Assembly: GCA_030699055.1 (NCBI GenBank)
Contig: JAUYKX010000286.1
Coordinates: 1 to 7,708, forward strand
Origin: Candidatus Nanopelagicales bacterium
Lineage (GTDB): Bacteria; Actinomycetota; Actinomycetes; S36-B12; UBA10799
DNA length: 7,708 nucleotides
Direction of reading: 5' to 3'
A model generated the notes under the pieces. That model was not told the origin of the DNA, did no database searches, and saw only the letters and a program-made list of their open reading frames with translations. The position numbers and the translations under genes were made by a program. This document shows positions 6,420-7,708 of the stretch, piece by piece (the stretch's first letter is position 1; each line of letters begins with the position of its first letter).

Positions 6420-6467
6420 GCGATCGGCGAATCGGCGAATCGGTGAATTAGCCGATTCGCCGATCGC
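6420..6467. terminator. Long hairpin between convergent fadE5 and amidase genes, probable bidirectional terminator
   Basis: A perfect 17-bp stem pairs 6420-6436 (GCGATCGGCGAATCGGC) with 6451-6467, loop 14 nt. No T-tract follows on either strand, so termination would be of the U-less kind suspected in high-GC actinobacteria. Its right arm encodes the last residues of the minus-strand amidase, and the amidase TAA lies in the loop (6448-6450). The left half contains three imperfect 8-bp units (GATCGGCG, AATCGGCG, AATCGGTG; 6422-6445), allowing an alternative closer pairing. Confidence 0.55.
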
Positions 6468-7239
6468 GCAGGACCGGGAACTCGGCTCTGACAGCTGTCA
6501 CCTGAGCCGGGTCAAGTTCGGCAGAAAGAAGCTGCTCGTCCGAGCCGGCCTCGGCAACCAGTTCGCCCGTGGCGTCGCAAACCACACTTCGACCACCCAG
6601 CCGAACCCGACCCGCACCCTGGGTTCCGGTTTCGTTGCAGGCAACGACGGGAAACTGGTTTTCGATTGCGCGAGCCCGAACCAAGACCGACCAGGCTGCT
6701 GTTCGAACCGCCGGCCAAGCCGACGTGAGCAAAACCGCCTCCGCGCCTTCGTCCACGAACCGGCGAAACAGCTCGGGGAATCGCAGGTCGTAGCAGGTCG
6801 CCAGGGCCGTGCGCCCGAGAGGTGTCTCGGCCAGGACGGGAGTGGTGCCCGCTGTCAGCAACGCGGCCTCGCCGGTATCGAAACCGAAAAGGTGGATCTT
6901 GCGGTACACCGCGATGAGGCACCCGTCGGGTCCGAACAGGACCGCCGTGTTGTGGTACTTCCCGTCTGCCCCGGCCTCCACGAACGAACCACCATGCAGC
7001 CAGATCCCGTGCTCGCGGGCGGCGGCCCCGAGTGACTTGACCAGTGAGCCGTCCAGCGTCTCCGCCCGCTCGATGCCGAGGGGCACATCGAAGCCGCCGG
7101 TCGACCACAGTTCGGGCAGGACGGCCAGCTCGGCGCCCTGCCGCGCCGCCTGATCGATCAAGCCGAAGGCCCGTTCGATTCGGTCTTCGGGCTGCTCGCC
7201 GGACGAAACATCGAGTTGAATCGCGCAGACTCTGGTCAT
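6448..7239 (-). CDS. Carbon-nitrogen hydrolase (nitrilase superfamily amidase)
   Basis: This 263-residue cytoplasmic enzyme should hydrolyse a C-N bond of an amide, releasing ammonia and a carboxylic acid. The Glu-Lys-Cys triad is complete: E43 in LPELWSTGGFD, K114 in YRKIHLFGFD and C149 in ATCYDLRFPELFR. Also present are RARAIENQFPVVACNETG (188-205) and the GGRSVVCDATGE turn (215-226) seen in the omega-amidase/Nit2-like branch. Length is normal for a single-domain member. The true substrate, for example an omega-amide of a keto acid, cannot be read from sequence. ATG 7239 is chosen because MTRVCAIQLDV is the conserved first strand and because it overlaps the stop of the upstream ligase gene as ATGA, the pattern of translational coupling. 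A longer frame to 7317 would overlap the ligase by 80 bp and adds unrelated residues. The stop codon sits in the loop of the hairpin shared with fadE5. Confidence 0.93.
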   Translation of the reverse strand: MTRVCAIQLDVSSGEQPEDRIERAFGLIDQAARQGAELAVLPELWSTGGFDVPLGIERAETLDGSLVKSLGAAAREHGIWLHGGSFVEAGADGKYHNTAVLFGPDGCLIAVYRKIHLFGFDTGEAALLTAGTTPVLAETPLGRTALATCYDLRFPELFRRFVDEGAEAVLLTSAWPAVRTAAWSVLVRARAIENQFPVVACNETGTQGAGRVRLGGRSVVCDATGELVAEAGSDEQLLSAELDPAQVTAVRAEFPVLRDRRIG

Positions 7240-7708
7240 TCGGCGGACATTACCGCCAGCCGCGACCGGGTGACCTTGCCCAGTGCGTTGCGGGGCAACT
7301 CCGCCAGGAACCGCCACTGCCGGGGCCGCTGGGACGGAGCCAGCTCAAGGTCAGCCACCGAACGCAGTTCAGACAACAACCGCGCAAGCTCGACGCCCGG
7401 TTGGGCAACGACGAACGCCCCCACGATCTGGCCCCAGCGTTCATCGGGCACCCCCGCCACCGCGACCTCGGCCACTCCGAAGACACTCGCGAGCACGCGC
7501 TCGACTTCGGCGGGCTGAACGTTGTGGCCGCCAGTGATGATCAAATCGCTGGCCCGGCCCTGAAGGAACAGGTACCCGTCTTCATCGAACCGGCCGATGT
7601 CACCCGTCCGCCACCAGCCATCAGCGGTGAACCCCTCGCCCAGCGGACGGTTGAGGTAGCCGTTCATGACCGATCCGGAGCGAGCCTCAACCACCGAGTC
7701 CGCGCCGA
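7236..7708 (-). CDS. AMP-binding acyl-CoA ligase, C-terminal part (gene continues past the window)
   Basis: The last 156 residues of an adenylate-forming enzyme (ANL superfamily), which activates a carboxylic acid with ATP and transfers it to CoA. Visible motifs are SVMNGYLNRP, GWWRTGDIGRFDEDGYLFLQGR (A7 and the hinge region), ASDLIITGGHNVQPAEVE (A8), the VAEVAVAGVPDERWGQ segment, and PRNALGKVTRSRL with the A10 lysine that serves the adenylation half-reaction. All look functional. The frame is open to the right edge with no natural start (a GTG at 7694 is internal), so the N-terminal domain lies outside. The pattern fits medium/long-chain acyl-CoA synthetases, malonyl-CoA synthetase or MenE-like ligases; without the N-terminal acid-binding pocket the substrate stays open. 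Its TGA overlaps the amidase ATG by the shared ATGA, so both are read from one mRNA. Confidence 0.92.
   Translation of the reverse strand, partial: GADSVVEARSGSVMNGYLNRPLGEGFTADGWWRTGDIGRFDEDGYLFLQGRASDLIITGGHNVQPAEVERVLASVFGVAEVAVAGVPDERWGQIVGAFVVAQPGVELARLLSELRSVADLELAPSQRPRQWRFLAELPRNALGKVTRSRLAVMSAE

Overview
The window looks like ordinary chromosomal DNA of a high-GC Gram-positive bacterium (Actinomycetota). The evidence is the strong G/C bias at third codon positions, a FadE5-type acyl-CoA dehydrogenase very close to the mycobacterial family, a DUF6069-like four-helix membrane protein, and U-poor hairpins at gene ends. I cannot fix the genus from sequence alone. No mobile element, CRISPR array, phage gene or defence system was seen.

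Layout, left to right. (1) Positions 1-160, minus strand: the first 53 residues of a GT-C (GT39/PMT-like) membrane glycosyltransferase, running off the left edge. (2) Divergent from it, a GH13 alpha-amylase-family glycosidase with all catalytic motifs (298-1764, plus), followed by a clear intrinsic terminator. (3) About 400 bp without a protein gene, holding a short direct repeat and leading to a tRNA-Gly with anticodon CCC (2172-2245). (4) A minus-strand MFS transporter (2283-3689) whose Shine-Dalgarno sequence points to a TTG start. (5) Divergent from it, a small four-helix membrane protein (3791-4294). (6) A 250-bp regulatory interval with a weak T-tract terminator, a perfect 54-bp palindrome with no spacer, and a promoter whose start region carries an 18-bp operator-like palindrome. 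(7) A full-length FadE5-like acyl-CoA dehydrogenase (4548-6380). (8) Convergent with it, two minus-strand genes overlapping by ATGA: an AMP-binding acyl-CoA ligase (C-terminal part only, cut by the right edge) and a nitrilase-superfamily amidase (6448-7239). A 17-bp-stem hairpin separates them from fadE5 and includes the amidase stop codon.

Functionally, the right half is acyl-CoA metabolism: beta-oxidation entry by the dehydrogenase, and on the opposite strand a ligase that would make acyl-CoA together with an amidase that could release a free acid. The left half deals with carbohydrate (GH13 enzyme, GT-C transferase) and transport. The left-hand genes are mostly single transcription units; the one evident operon is ligase-amidase.

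I do not see a convincing undescribed system. The features most worth a second look are the 54-bp perfect palindrome, the operator-like palindrome at the fadE5 promoter, and the ligase-amidase coupling.
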